Source of the DNA: Shewanella gaetbuli
GTDB lineage: Bacteria > Pseudomonadota > Gammaproteobacteria > Enterobacterales > Shewanellaceae
Direction: 5' to 3'
Length of the DNA stretch: 64,000 nt
Assembly (NCBI RefSeq): GCF_023284065.1
Contig: NZ_JAKIKP010000013.1
Span: forward strand, 44,220-108,219
Of this stretch, positions 55,678 to 64,000 are shown in pieces. The notes under the pieces are model-generated. The model made no database searches, was not told the DNA's origin, and saw only the letters and a program-made list of their open reading frames with translations. Every line of letters begins with the position of its first letter. The first letter of the stretch is position 1. The position numbers were made by a program, and so were the translations under genes.

Positions 55678-56046
55678 TTACGCAGCATCAACCTTCATAC
55701 CGTGGGGAATAGGCAAGCCATTAGCATTGATATTTACAAATACCATTTTATCAATACTCGCAATAGGTGCATGATTGATTTTATTACGTATTTTACATCG
55801 AATAGTGACCGAGCTTTGCCCTAAACTGACACACTCAAAGCCAAACTCAACAATATCCCCCACCACAGCAGGAGTCATAAAACTAATTTCAGAAATTAAC
55901 TTTGCAACATGGCATTGGCTTTTCATCTGGCAACTAGCGTAAATGGTCGCTTGTTCATTTAACCAAGTCATCAATTGGCCACAGCACAAGGTTTGGCTAT
56001 TATTTAAATGAACGGGAAGAATTAAATGACGGCTATAATATTTCAT
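55678..56046 (-). CDS. Hotdog-fold acyl-CoA thioesterase-like protein with D-to-N change
   Basis: The 122-aa protein has the single hotdog domain of the YciA/BACH acyl-CoA thioesterase group: the helix CGQLMTWLNEQATIYAS (about residues 21-37) and strands MTPAVVGDIVEFGFEC and SVTIRCKI. The catalytic helix normally reads W-(L/I)-D-E-A; here the Asp is Asn (AAT codon). Either catalysis uses another residue or the protein is a binding rather than hydrolysing member. It is monocistronic. Confidence 0.75.
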   Translation of the reverse strand: MKYYSRHLILPVHLNNSQTLCCGQLMTWLNEQATIYASCQMKSQCHVAKLISEISFMTPAVVGDIVEFGFECVSLGQSSVTIRCKIRNKINHAPIASIDKMVFVNINANGLPIPHGMKVDAA

Positions 56047-56236
56047 ACTGACCTCAATGGGTGACTACCAATAAATACCTCAAAAGAGGTAGCAATCATT
56101 AGGCCAACTATTTTTCTGTCAATTTAGCGGGTTTTGTTAAATTATTCACTCATAAGCACCCTAATATGCTCAAATGTTTGCACTAAAAACGCGCAAATTA
56201 ACCATATTAGGGAACTTGCATGAATGCGATGAACCA

Positions 56237-57250
56237 CTAACGTGCTAATGATATTTTCAGTTGCTCAATAAAAATATCGATATCAGCGCGCGATATATCG
56301 GCATGGGTCACTAATCGAAGTTGCTTTGATGGGCTCACCTTAATACCTTTATGTAATAAAGAATGCACCAGCTTGTTAGGGTCAACTTGGTCAGCTAACT
56401 GAGCAAACACCATGTTTGTCTGTACCTCACTTACATCCACTTCAATTTCATCTATTTGTTGCAGTTTTTCTGCTAATAATTGAGCATGAAAGTGGTCTTC
56501 AGCTAACCGTTCAACTTGGTCAAGTAAAGCCAATTTTGCCGCAGCTGCAAGTATCCCTGCTTGACGCATTCCACCACCCAGCATTTTACGCCAACGAATA
56601 GCTTTATGAATTAAGCGCTCATCTCCTAACAAAATGGACCCAACAGGAGCACATAACCCTTTAGATAAACACACTGACACAGAATCAAAATATTGAGTAA
56701 CATCACCAATTGCAACATTTTGGGCAACTGCAGCATTGGCCACTCTTGCACCGTCTAAATGTATTTTTAGCCCTTTGTTAAACGCTAATGACTGAGCTTG
56801 AGCCAAATAGTCTTGCGGCAATACTTTACCACCGATGGTGTTTTCTAAACTAAGTAAACGAGTTCGAGCAAAATGAATATCATCGGGCTTAATGGCTTGC
56901 TTAATATCAGCTAACAAAATTGAACCATCGGCTTGGTTAGCAAGAGGTTGAGGCTGAATACTGCCTAACACCGCTGCGCCGCCACCCTCGAACTTATAGT
57001 TATGCGCTTGTTGACCGCATAGGTATTCATCCCCTCTGTCACAATGCGCCATCAAAGCGAGTAAATTAGCTTGAGTCCCTGAACTAACAAACAACGCGGC
57101 GTCAAAACCATACATTTCTGCAGCCATATCTTGCAAGCTATTTACCGTTGGATCGTCACCATATACATCATCACCCACTTCAGCTTCGGCCATTGCCTTT
57201 CTCATCGCCATGGTAGGCTGAGTCACAGTATCACTTCTAAAATCAATCAT
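56237..57250 (-). CDS. ltaE: Low-specificity L-threonine aldolase
   Basis: The 337-aa PLP enzyme of fold type I cleaves L-threonine and L-allo-threonine to glycine and acetaldehyde. It starts MIDFRSDTVTQPT, has ALFVSSGTQANLLALMAH (about residues 51-68), the aspartate in KIHLDGARVANAAV (about 164-177) and the PLP lysine in VCLSKGLCAPVGS (about residue 197). Length and motifs are typical. It is separated from mscS by a terminator. Confidence 0.95.
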   Translation of the reverse strand: MIDFRSDTVTQPTMAMRKAMAEAEVGDDVYGDDPTVNSLQDMAAEMYGFDAALFVSSGTQANLLALMAHCDRGDEYLCGQQAHNYKFEGGGAAVLGSIQPQPLANQADGSILLADIKQAIKPDDIHFARTRLLSLENTIGGKVLPQDYLAQAQSLAFNKGLKIHLDGARVANAAVAQNVAIGDVTQYFDSVSVCLSKGLCAPVGSILLGDERLIHKAIRWRKMLGGGMRQAGILAAAAKLALLDQVERLAEDHFHAQLLAEKLQQIDEIEVDVSEVQTNMVFAQLADQVDPNKLVHSLLHKGIKVSPSKQLRLVTHADISRADIDIFIEQLKISLAR

Positions 57251-57325
57251 AGTTTCAAGTCAATCAGTTGAATTTTCCGTAGTGTAACGGATTCACTTCA
57301 AGCGAGTGTGAATTTTTTTGTGCTC

Positions 57326-57361
57326 ACAAAAAAAACCAGCAATTATGCTGGCTTTTTTGTG
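57326..57361 (-). terminator. Terminator of the OmpA-like/mscS transcript
   Basis: On the minus strand CACAAAAAAGCCAGCA and TGCTGGTTTTTTTTGTG form a long AT-flanked stem with a GC core, 16 bp after the mscS stop. Confidence 0.9.
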
Positions 57362-57376
57362 AGTTAGCTAACAAAC

Positions 57377-58210
57377 CTAGCTAGCTGCAAGCTCTTTGAC
57401 ATGTAAATCCATTTGTGGGAATGGGATTTCAATTTCAGCTGCATCTAATGCATTTTTGATTTGCTCAATAATCTCAAAACGTGCAGGCCAGTAATCACTA
57501 GTGTTCACCCAAGGACGAACCACAAAGTTAATTGATGAATCTGCAAGCTCCGCTAAACCAATGGTATAAGCGGGGTCTTTTAATACATAGCCGTTATTTT
57601 CGAGTACCTCAGCTAATACCGCTTTAGTTTTTGCAATGTCAGAGGTATATCCCACACCGATCACTAAATCGATACGACGTTTGGCTAACGCAGAATAGTT
57701 AGTAATTGTGCCGTTCATGATGGCTGAGTTAGGGGCAACAATTAATTTGTTATCGCCGGTACGCAGTTTAGTTGAGAAAATAGTAATTTCATCAACAACT
57801 CCTGCAACACCAGCAGCTTCAACAAAGTCACCAACACGACAAGGGCGGAACAATACCATTAGCACCCCTGACGCGAAATTAGATAATGAACCTTGAAGTG
57901 CTAAACCAACAGCTAAACCAGCAGCACCAATAACAGCCACTAATGAAGCGGTTTGGACACCTACTTGCCCTAATGTTGCAATCACAGTGAACACAAACAC
58001 AATTGCCCATGCCATATTGGCAACAAAAGACACCACGGTTTGGTCAACGTTACGATTGGTTAATACTTTAGATGTTAAGCGTTTTGATACGCCAGCAAAA
58101 TATTTACCAATGATAAATATGACTAAAGCCGCTAATGCTTTAAGACCATATGCCATTAAAAACTCAGGGGCTTGTTGCATCAGCCCTTCTAAACCTTCGA
58201 GGTTTTCCAT
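57377..58210 (-). CDS. mscS: Small-conductance mechanosensitive channel MscS
   Basis: The 277-aa channel has three transmembrane helices (about residues 15-38, 60-82 and 86-110). The pore-lining TM3 is rich in Gly/Ala (GAAGLAVGLALQGSLSNFASG, about residues 94-114), followed by the beta domain with FRPCRVGDFVEAAG. It opens on hypo-osmotic shock in the inner membrane. It lies 24 bp downstream of an OmpA-like gene, so the two envelope genes are probably co-transcribed. Confidence 0.95.
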   Translation of the reverse strand: MENLEGLEGLMQQAPEFLMAYGLKALAALVIFIIGKYFAGVSKRLTSKVLTNRNVDQTVVSFVANMAWAIVFVFTVIATLGQVGVQTASLVAVIGAAGLAVGLALQGSLSNFASGVLMVLFRPCRVGDFVEAAGVAGVVDEITIFSTKLRTGDNKLIVAPNSAIMNGTITNYSALAKRRIDLVIGVGYTSDIAKTKAVLAEVLENNGYVLKDPAYTIGLAELADSSINFVVRPWVNTSDYWPARFEIIEQIKNALDAAEIEIPFPQMDLHVKELAAS

Positions 58211-58234
58211 TGTTTTACTCCCTTAAATGACAGA

Positions 58235-58885
58235 TTATTCTGCCGAAATGATAAATTCTACCCGCCTATTCCGCTGACGCCCTTCTATTGTGGAGTTATC
58301 TGCAGCAGGTTGTGCGTTACTCATTCCTTTTACAGAAATGTTTTCAGGTTTAAAATTAAATCGCTTAATCAGCAGTGACTTAACCTCTTCGGCCCGCGCT
58401 AAAGATAACGCCTGATTAATATCATCACTGCCGATAATATCTGCATGACCGATTAAGGACACATAAACATTTGGATCAGTTTGCTTAATTTCATTAATGA
58501 CATCGAGCATAGGTAACTGAGATAACACAATATCTGCCTTAGCAAATTCAAAATATATCGGCTGTAATCTTTGCAAGATACACGCTGAGGCAAGTTGATC
58601 GTTTTCTAATATTTCACTAGCGTCACGACACATTGACTCAAGTTCAGCACTTGCTATTCCATCATTAATGACAGAATTGCTGACGCCAATATTTTTTTCA
58701 TTATTACTGAGCGGCTTAATCGTGTCAGGGTCTGTGCAGCCATTCGCCATCACCACGCTTTGTTTTGGTGTATCATTGCAGGCATCCTTTTTATCCGGAA
58801 CGCCGTCCAAATCAGTATCAACCCATGCATTAATGTGAATGCTAGGCATCATAGCTAAAAGAAACATCACTAACGATTTACGCAT
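58235..58885 (-). CDS. OmpA-family peptidoglycan-associated protein with thrombospondin-3-type repeat
   Basis: The 216-aa protein has a signal peptide (about residues 1-20), a calcium-binding TSP3-like segment DTDLDGVPDKKDAC (about residues 24-37), a linker and a C-terminal OmpA domain (about residues 105-214, with SLIGHADIIGSDDINQALSLARAE and the end RQRNRRVEF). It probably tethers the outer membrane or periplasm to peptidoglycan; there is no beta-barrel. ATG 58885 has AAGG upstream; a longer frame from 58960 is rejected. It precedes mscS. Confidence 0.85.
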   Translation of the reverse strand: MRKSLVMFLLAMMPSIHINAWVDTDLDGVPDKKDACNDTPKQSVVMANGCTDPDTIKPLSNNEKNIGVSNSVINDGIASAELESMCRDASEILENDQLASACILQRLQPIYFEFAKADIVLSQLPMLDVINEIKQTDPNVYVSLIGHADIIGSDDINQALSLARAEEVKSLLIKRFNFKPENISVKGMSNAQPAADNSTIEGRQRNRRVEFIISAE

Positions 58886-59651
58886 AAAAGCCTTAAAAAT
58901 ACTGAATGGGTTACCTAAACCAACAATTGAGCAATTTAGTCCAATTGAAAATTTTCTCACACCACACCAACTAATCGCATTTTAACCTTTAGTTACACTT
59001 TTGCAATCAGGCAAAACAAATAAGCAACAGCACCAACACATTTAGCTTGATAATGCGCCAAGAACTGCACGACTAAAAACAGCAACGACTTCTTTGTATT
59101 GACCATAAAATCTGCCAAACCTTCAACATACCCGCGTTGAAAAAGTGACTCTAAAATAATCTATCGATGCTAAGTGAGCCTTAGCACCTAAATTTATTAA
59201 GCTTAATTTCAGTTTATTTTCAGACGGGTTGGCAAGGTTCGCTTTCAGTATAGAAAAGTCTGTCAAAGTTTGCCGCTGTCAATTGGAACAAAATCGGCGA
59301 GGCCTTTTAAAGCATAATTTTTTAACGGATGTGGTGAAATGTAAATAATAACGGCTAAATATTACATTTTCATTAGTGTTAAAATTAGCCTACCACCCGC
59401 ACAACCGTTGACTTTTCTGGTCGATAGGAGGTATATAAGGTGGACTTTTTGATGTTTTAAACGAATTTAGCATTGAATCGATAATATACATTATAAAAAA
59501 TAAACAATAAGTAGGTCTTGATTGCATTGATTTTAGTTTTTTTTGTCCCAAGAAAAACTTAATGCGCAACACAAAGCCTCAATTTGCAAACAAACTTTTC
59601 TGTGGTGTTTCATGCACTACAGCAATCACAAGCTTTAAGGTGGAAAACTTA
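58886..59651. other. Long intergenic region before the POT transporter gene
   Basis: The region contains a good sigma-70 promoter at 59408-59437 and then a leader of about 205 nt. An inverted repeat AAATGTAA / TTACATTT (about 59337-59370) precedes the promoter and could be an operator. Frames at 59390-59572 (minus) and from 59562 (plus, an N-terminal extension of the transporter) are not supported. No RNA family that I recognise is present. Confidence 0.5.
59408..59437 (+). promoter_or_regulatory. Sigma-70 promoter of the POT transporter gene
   Basis: TTGACT (59408-59413), an 18-bp spacer and TATATA (59432-59437) make a good match. An AGGAGG happens to lie in the spacer. The predicted start near 59444 leaves a leader of about 205 nt. 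Confidence 0.6.
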
Positions 59652-61121
59652 ATGAGTGAAGTAAAAGCACCAGGAACGATGCTTGGGCATCCAAAAGGAT
59701 TGTTCCTACTGTTTACAACAGAATTGTGGGAACGGTTCAGTTACTACGCAATGCGCGCCATCCTTGTTTTATATTTGGTAGACCAAGTTTCATCACAAGG
59801 GGGGCACGGTTTAGGCTGGAGCCAAGCTGACGCTTTATCTTTATACGGAACATTTACCGGTTTAGTCTATTTAACACCACTTATCGGTGGTTGGTTAGCT
59901 GATGCCTACTTAGGTCAACGTAAAGCAATCTATATTGGTGGTGCCTTAATGGCAGCAGGCCAATTCATGCTAGGTACGCCTCATGCATGGATCCCTGGTA
60001 TGGAAACTGAAATGTTTTACCTTGGTTTAGGTACCTTAATTTTAGGTAATGGTTTATTCAAACCTAACATTTCAACCATGGTTGGTGACTTATATGAAGA
60101 AGGCGATCATCGTCGTGACGGTGCATTCACCATCTTCTATATGGGGATTAACGTAGGTGCATTCTTGTCTGGTATCGTAGTGGGTTCAGTTGTAGCCGCT
60201 TACGATGGTAGCTACCAAGCAGGCTTTATTTGTGCAGGTATCGGTATGGTTTTCTCGTTAATCATCCAATTCTTATTCGCACAGAAATTACTGGGTGATA
60301 TTGGTACTGTTCCTGCTGCAAAGCTTGAAAGAGACAGAAATGCTGGTAAAGGTGAAGTCCGTAAAGAACCATTAACTAAAGTTGAACGTGACCGTATTAA
60401 AGTCATCATGGTAATGGGTTTATTTACCATCATTTTCTGGGCTGGCTTTGAACAAGCTGGCGGTTTAATGAACCTATTCACTAACGACTTTACAGACCGC
60501 ATGATTGGTGGATGGGAAGTACCAACGACATGGTTCCAATCATTAAATGCCATGTTTATTGTTATTTTTGCTCCGGTCATTGCCTCTATTTGGGTACGTC
60601 TTGGTAAAAATGAGCCTAACTCTCCGGTTAAATTTGCATTAGGTTTAGTGTTATTAGGCATTGGTTTCTTATTCATGATTGGTGCTGTTTTAGAAATGGG
60701 CGGTGACGCTTCAGCTAAATCAAGCATGTGGTGGTTGGTCGGTGCATACTTCTTCCACACCATGGGCGAATTATGTTTATCTCCTATTGGTCTATCAATG
60801 GTAACTAAGCTTGCTCCACTACGTATTGCATCATTAATGATGGGTGCATGGTTCTTATTTGTTGCTATCGCAAACAAAGTAGGCGGCTTAGTCGGCTCAC
60901 TCATCGGTCATGGTGGCGACGCCTCTGAGCAATTAGCCAATGCGATGTCTATTTTCGCAGGTATTGCGATTACCGCTGCTGTTTCAGGCATTATTTTATA
61001 CTTCATGTCAGACAAGCTTGTTGACTGGATGCACGGTGCTGAAAGTAAGCATGATGACGAAGAAGCAGCATTAACTGAAGAAATTGCAGTAACCGCTGAA
61101 CATGAAGCGATTAAACGCTAA
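59652..61121 (+). CDS. Proton-dependent oligopeptide transporter (POT/PTR family)
   Basis: The 489-aa major-facilitator protein has about 14 transmembrane segments and the POT signatures: LWERFSYYAMRAILVLYL at about residues 22-39 (the ExxER-type proton-coupling motif), GGWLADAYLGQRKAIYIGG, and FTIFYMGINVGAFLSG. It imports di- and tripeptides with protons across the inner membrane. ATG 59652 has AAGGTGG upstream and matches family N-termini; 30 extra codons to 59562 are rejected. It complements the sap importer for peptide use. Confidence 0.93.
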   Translation: MSEVKAPGTMLGHPKGLFLLFTTELWERFSYYAMRAILVLYLVDQVSSQGGHGLGWSQADALSLYGTFTGLVYLTPLIGGWLADAYLGQRKAIYIGGALMAAGQFMLGTPHAWIPGMETEMFYLGLGTLILGNGLFKPNISTMVGDLYEEGDHRRDGAFTIFYMGINVGAFLSGIVVGSVVAAYDGSYQAGFICAGIGMVFSLIIQFLFAQKLLGDIGTVPAAKLERDRNAGKGEVRKEPLTKVERDRIKVIMVMGLFTIIFWAGFEQAGGLMNLFTNDFTDRMIGGWEVPTTWFQSLNAMFIVIFAPVIASIWVRLGKNEPNSPVKFALGLVLLGIGFLFMIGAVLEMGGDASAKSSMWWLVGAYFFHTMGELCLSPIGLSMVTKLAPLRIASLMMGAWFLFVAIANKVGGLVGSLIGHGGDASEQLANAMSIFAGIAITAAVSGIILYFMSDKLVDWMHGAESKHDDEEAALTEEIAVTAEHEAIKR

Positions 61122-61141
61122 ACGTTATTAATACTGATAAT

Positions 61142-61172
61142 AAGCCTCAAGTTAAACTTGAGGCTTTTTTTT
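61142..61172 (+). terminator. Terminator of the POT transporter gene
   Basis: AAGCCTCAAGT and ACTTGAGGCTT form an 11-bp stem with a 3-nt loop followed by a run of T. Confidence 0.93.
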
Positions 61173-61270
61173 ATCTTTTCAAAGATGAATAAATAATAAT
61201 CTATTATCGTATTGCCTATTGAATATCTAGGCGCTATTTTAAAAAAACGTTTAACGTCATAGAGGTCACG

Positions 61271-61795
61271 ATGCGAGCTAGAATTGTTATTTTTGCCACG
61301 GCTGCTTTTGCATTAACCGGTTGCAGTTCTTCTTATCAATTTGAGCATGAAGGTATGCAACAAAATGCTAAATTAAACCCTGAATTAGGCGTATTGATAT
61401 CCACTCCAGATGACGGTTTTTATGGACAAAAAAAATACCCTAACTCTGCAAAAGCTACGGTGCAAACAATCAAAAGTGAATTTTTAAAATATTCAAAAAA
61501 TGTTGATATCACCCAAGACTGTAAAGGGAAGCAATGCCTACAATCAATAGATAACCAACAATATGGTTATTACATCGAACCGGTGATATTACATTGGGAA
61601 GACAGAAACACTGAATGGTCTGGTAAGTCAGATAAAGTAGAAATTCAGATAATTACTTACGATGCCAAAACACATCAGATCATCAAAGATGCACGTTTTT
61701 CAGGCAAGAGTAAATGGATGACATTAGGAGGCGATCATCCGCAAGATTTATTAAAAGACCCCACAGAAGAATACATTAACTCCTTATACCAATAA
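61271..61795 (+). CDS. DUF4823-type lipoprotein
   Basis: The 174-aa protein has a lipoprotein signal (FALTGC-SSS, cysteine about residue 18), then a globular domain with strands GVLISTPDDG and YGYYIEPVILHWEDRNTEWSG resembling DUF4823 proteins. No function is known. It is monocistronic, with GAGGT upstream of the ATG. The lack of Asp after the cysteine suggests sorting to the outer membrane by the Lol rule. Confidence 0.72.
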   Translation: MRARIVIFATAAFALTGCSSSYQFEHEGMQQNAKLNPELGVLISTPDDGFYGQKKYPNSAKATVQTIKSEFLKYSKNVDITQDCKGKQCLQSIDNQQYGYYIEPVILHWEDRNTEWSGKSDKVEIQIITYDAKTHQIIKDARFSGKSKWMTLGGDHPQDLLKDPTEEYINSLYQ

Positions 61796-61930
61796 CGGCT
61801 TATAAATCAATTTACTTAGATTTATTGGATATAGCCGCTTTTGAAAACATTAACCTCAACGGCGACTTCTCCTCTGTAGGATATTAAACGTTGAGGTGTT
61901 GTAGTGGTACGGTTAAGTGTGAAGCTAGCT

Positions 61931-63727
61931 TTAACTCAGTATTTTGTCGAGTTGAACTTGCAATGACGGATGGTAACTGAGTTTAGCTTGTGAATAAATT
62001 TGCAGTGCCTCTTGTTGATACCCTGCCACCAGCAATTCAATATATAAAGGTTTAACAAATTTCGCTCGGCCAACGGTGTTTAAAAACTGACTCATTGTAT
62101 CGAGCACGGGATCATAGTGATTTCTAATCGCAACTCTGAACCAGTCACAAGCAATTTCAGCATTTTGACTTTGGGTAAAACCAAACACCTCATCTAAATC
62201 CATTAACTGCTCTTGAGAGATAACTTGTGGTAAATGATTTAGAAAATATTGCCAATGATGCACCTGCCAGTTTTCAACATTAAGTGTGGTAGCCGAATGA
62301 CCGTGTTCAAAGTCGAATAATGCATAACGTACTTTATCTAAACTATGGGTCGTTGGAGGGGAAAACCATTCTGGTAACCCTTGACCATAAACCCATTCAA
62401 GTAATTCATCTTCAGACAGCTTGTCAGCATACACCGGCAACACATATTGCTGCATATAACCTATAAATGTTTCAGTGGTAATTGCCTGAAATGCATAGTG
62501 TTGAATGTAATCAAAAAGAAACTTATCAAAATCTTGCCGCCCCAAACGTTGCTCTAATTCATGAACAAACATAGAGGCTTTGTCATAAGTGAAGCGGTTA
62601 AAGGCTAAATTAGGATCACGGGTTTGTACATTTGCAGGTAATGTTTGATCAGATAAATCAAATGATTGCATCTCTTCTTTTAAACGTGTGTATTCATTGA
62701 CCCATTCTAAATCGGCTTGCTCTTTTGAATAAACTGCCTCAACAATCCTATTGGTAAAATAGGTGGTAAAACCTTCATTCAGCCATAAGTCACGCCAAGT
62801 CGCATTGCTCACTAAATTTCCTGTCCACGAATGAGCCAACTCATGAGCCACTGTTGAAACTAAACTTTTATCGCCAGTGATCAACGTTGGGGTCATGAAA
62901 GCCAACAGCGGATTTTCCATCCCCCCAAAAGGGAAACTGGGTGGCAAAACTATCATGTCATATCGCCCCCAAGCATATTCACCTAATAATGACTCAGCAA
63001 CTTGTATCATCTGCTCGGTATCTTCAAACTCCTTTACCGCTTGGTCTAACAATCCAGGTTCAGTATAAATGCCGCTTCTGGGGCCTGTCGCGGCAAATGC
63101 TAAATCCCCCACCGCCAATGCTAATAAATGTGTTGGGATAGGCTTATCCATAACAAAATGAAATATTCCATCCTGTGGCATTTTAGCGTCATTTAAGGCG
63201 CTCATAACCGCCCGTAGACCATTAGTGACTTTGATTTCAGCATCAAAAGTCACCCGCGCTTTGGGGCTATCTTGCAGAGGAATCCAGCTACGAGCATTAA
63301 TAGGCTGAGACTGACTAAATAAACAAGGCTGTTTTTTACCTAAAGTTTGTTGCGGGGTTAACCACTGTAGCCCCTGAGCGGTGGGAGAGGTTTGGTAGTC
63401 AATAATAATTAAACTATGTTCACCATTTAGGTTAACAATAAGTTTTTGACCCAATACATCATTGACCTCTTCAATGCTAAAGTCTAAAACTTCACCTTTG
63501 CTGTTTTTTATAGCGCTTATTGCTAAATCTCGACAATCTAAGATAAGTCGCTCAGAGGCTATTTCTTGCTGTAAGCACTTAAAATGAAGTGTCACGCTAC
63601 CCTGCAAAACTTGGCTGCCAAAGTCGACATTAAGACTGAGTTCAAAATGTGTAACGACAAACTCGGTTGTATTCGCACTAGAGTGATAGTCATGGTCATT
63701 GTCGAAAGAAGCTGATGCGGTAGTCAT
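61931..63727 (-). CDS. M1-family zinc aminopeptidase (leukotriene A4 hydrolase-like)
   Basis: The 598-aa protein has the N-terminal beta domain, the exopeptidase motif GGMENPLLAFMTPTLI (about residues 270-285), the zinc motif HELAHSWTGNLV followed by NEGFTTYF (HExxH-x18-E, about residues 299-324) and a helical C-terminal arm (about 475-598) as in LTA4H-like bacterial aminopeptidases. There is no signal peptide, so it is probably cytoplasmic and completes peptide breakdown, for example of peptides brought in by Sap and POT. It is monocistronic. Confidence 0.92.
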   Translation of the reverse strand: MTTASASFDNDHDYHSSANTTEFVVTHFELSLNVDFGSQVLQGSVTLHFKCLQQEIASERLILDCRDLAISAIKNSKGEVLDFSIEEVNDVLGQKLIVNLNGEHSLIIIDYQTSPTAQGLQWLTPQQTLGKKQPCLFSQSQPINARSWIPLQDSPKARVTFDAEIKVTNGLRAVMSALNDAKMPQDGIFHFVMDKPIPTHLLALAVGDLAFAATGPRSGIYTEPGLLDQAVKEFEDTEQMIQVAESLLGEYAWGRYDMIVLPPSFPFGGMENPLLAFMTPTLITGDKSLVSTVAHELAHSWTGNLVSNATWRDLWLNEGFTTYFTNRIVEAVYSKEQADLEWVNEYTRLKEEMQSFDLSDQTLPANVQTRDPNLAFNRFTYDKASMFVHELEQRLGRQDFDKFLFDYIQHYAFQAITTETFIGYMQQYVLPVYADKLSEDELLEWVYGQGLPEWFSPPTTHSLDKVRYALFDFEHGHSATTLNVENWQVHHWQYFLNHLPQVISQEQLMDLDEVFGFTQSQNAEIACDWFRVAIRNHYDPVLDTMSQFLNTVGRAKFVKPLYIELLVAGYQQEALQIYSQAKLSYHPSLQVQLDKILS

Positions 63728-64000
63728 TGGTAAGGCCTAAAAATCTATTTATATGTTTTATTTATCTATTTTAGTATTTCTGCAGTATTTTTTATAGTCA
63801 ACAAGGTTAAATTTAACGCTAACACACTTGTTTATGGAAATATTTTTGAAATAGCAGGGAACTACTTTAGTTTTTAACACTCTGAATATATGAACCAAAT
63901 TTTTATTGAGTGCTTGAGGTTTTCCATACCATAAAGACTCTTTGTTTTGTTCATCATCATCCCCCTATTCGATAGCTTATCTCTATCACTCAAATTGCAT
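63728..64000. other. Non-coding end of the window
   Basis: AT-rich sequence upstream of the aminopeptidase gene, likely its promoter region. I see no gene or clear element up to the window edge. Confidence 0.4.

Noticed and set aside
59562..59651. N-terminal extension of the POT transporter
   Set aside because: It adds 30 residues foreign to the family and has no ribosome-binding site, whereas ATG 59652 has AAGGTGG and gives the standard N-terminus.
1..64000. Search for mobile elements, prophage, CRISPR arrays, toxin-antitoxin or restriction genes
   Set aside because: I found no transposase, integrase, regularly spaced repeats or defence-gene signatures. The accessory-looking area at 43-52 kb has no flanking direct repeats that I could see.

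Overview
The window is a stretch of bacterial chromosome from a gammaproteobacterium, almost certainly Shewanella. Three things point that way: an AT-leaning core genome; the gene order tig-clpP-clpX-lon-hupB-ppiD; and the leucine/isovalerate block liuR-liuABCDE-scoAB lying beside gnd, an arrangement I know from Shewanella. It looks closest to the low-G+C, cold-water species, but that is inference. I see no prophage, transposase, integrase, CRISPR array or plasmid gene. It is mostly core chromosome with a few accessory genes around 43-52 kb.

Layout. 1-3.8 kb: phage-shock system, with ycjX (cut by the window edge), pspC, pspB and pspA on minus and the divergent activator pspF; a sigma-54-type promoter precedes pspA. 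3.9-9.3 kb: sapABCDF peptide ABC importer. 9.4-11.5 kb: fabV enoyl reductase and an AraC/GyrI-like regulator. 11.7-20.2 kb, all minus: ppiD, hupB, lon, clpX, clpP and tig, a protein folding and degradation block with a heat-shock-type promoter before lon. 20.5-21.1 kb: a tRNA operon (Pro-Arg-His) whose leader carries a broken copy of the tRNA-Pro 5' half. 21.2-28.1 kb: folD, cysS, ppiB, lpxH, miaE, a Yip1-family membrane protein and fabB. 28.3-32 kb: mnmC, whose methyltransferase half looks dead, and gnd.

32.2-43.1 kb is a catabolic block. prpE runs divergently from liuR, and liuABCDE-scoAB take isovaleryl-CoA through 3-methylcrotonyl-CoA, 3-methylglutaconyl-CoA and HMG-CoA to acetyl-CoA and acetoacetate, which ScoAB activates with succinyl-CoA. 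43.2-52.8 kb is more variable: a small outer-membrane protein, a lipid-anchored nuclease/phosphatase-fold protein, a DUF1097 membrane protein, a large TonB-dependent receptor, a HemN-like radical SAM protein with an amber codon near its probable original N-terminus, and a large acyl-CoA dehydrogenase. 52.9-55.3 kb is a tight three-gene operon of a retropepsin-like protease (RimB), a RimK amino-acid ligase and an AstE/aspartoacylase-like hydrolase. It is the best candidate here for an incompletely described system. 55.7-63.7 kb: a hotdog thioesterase, threonine aldolase, MscS channel, OmpA-like protein, POT peptide transporter, DUF4823 lipoprotein and an M1 aminopeptidase.

Gene starts were chosen from ribosome-binding sites and family N-termini, so several are shorter than the longest possible ORF. 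All functional calls rest on reading motifs and recalling families. No database search was run.
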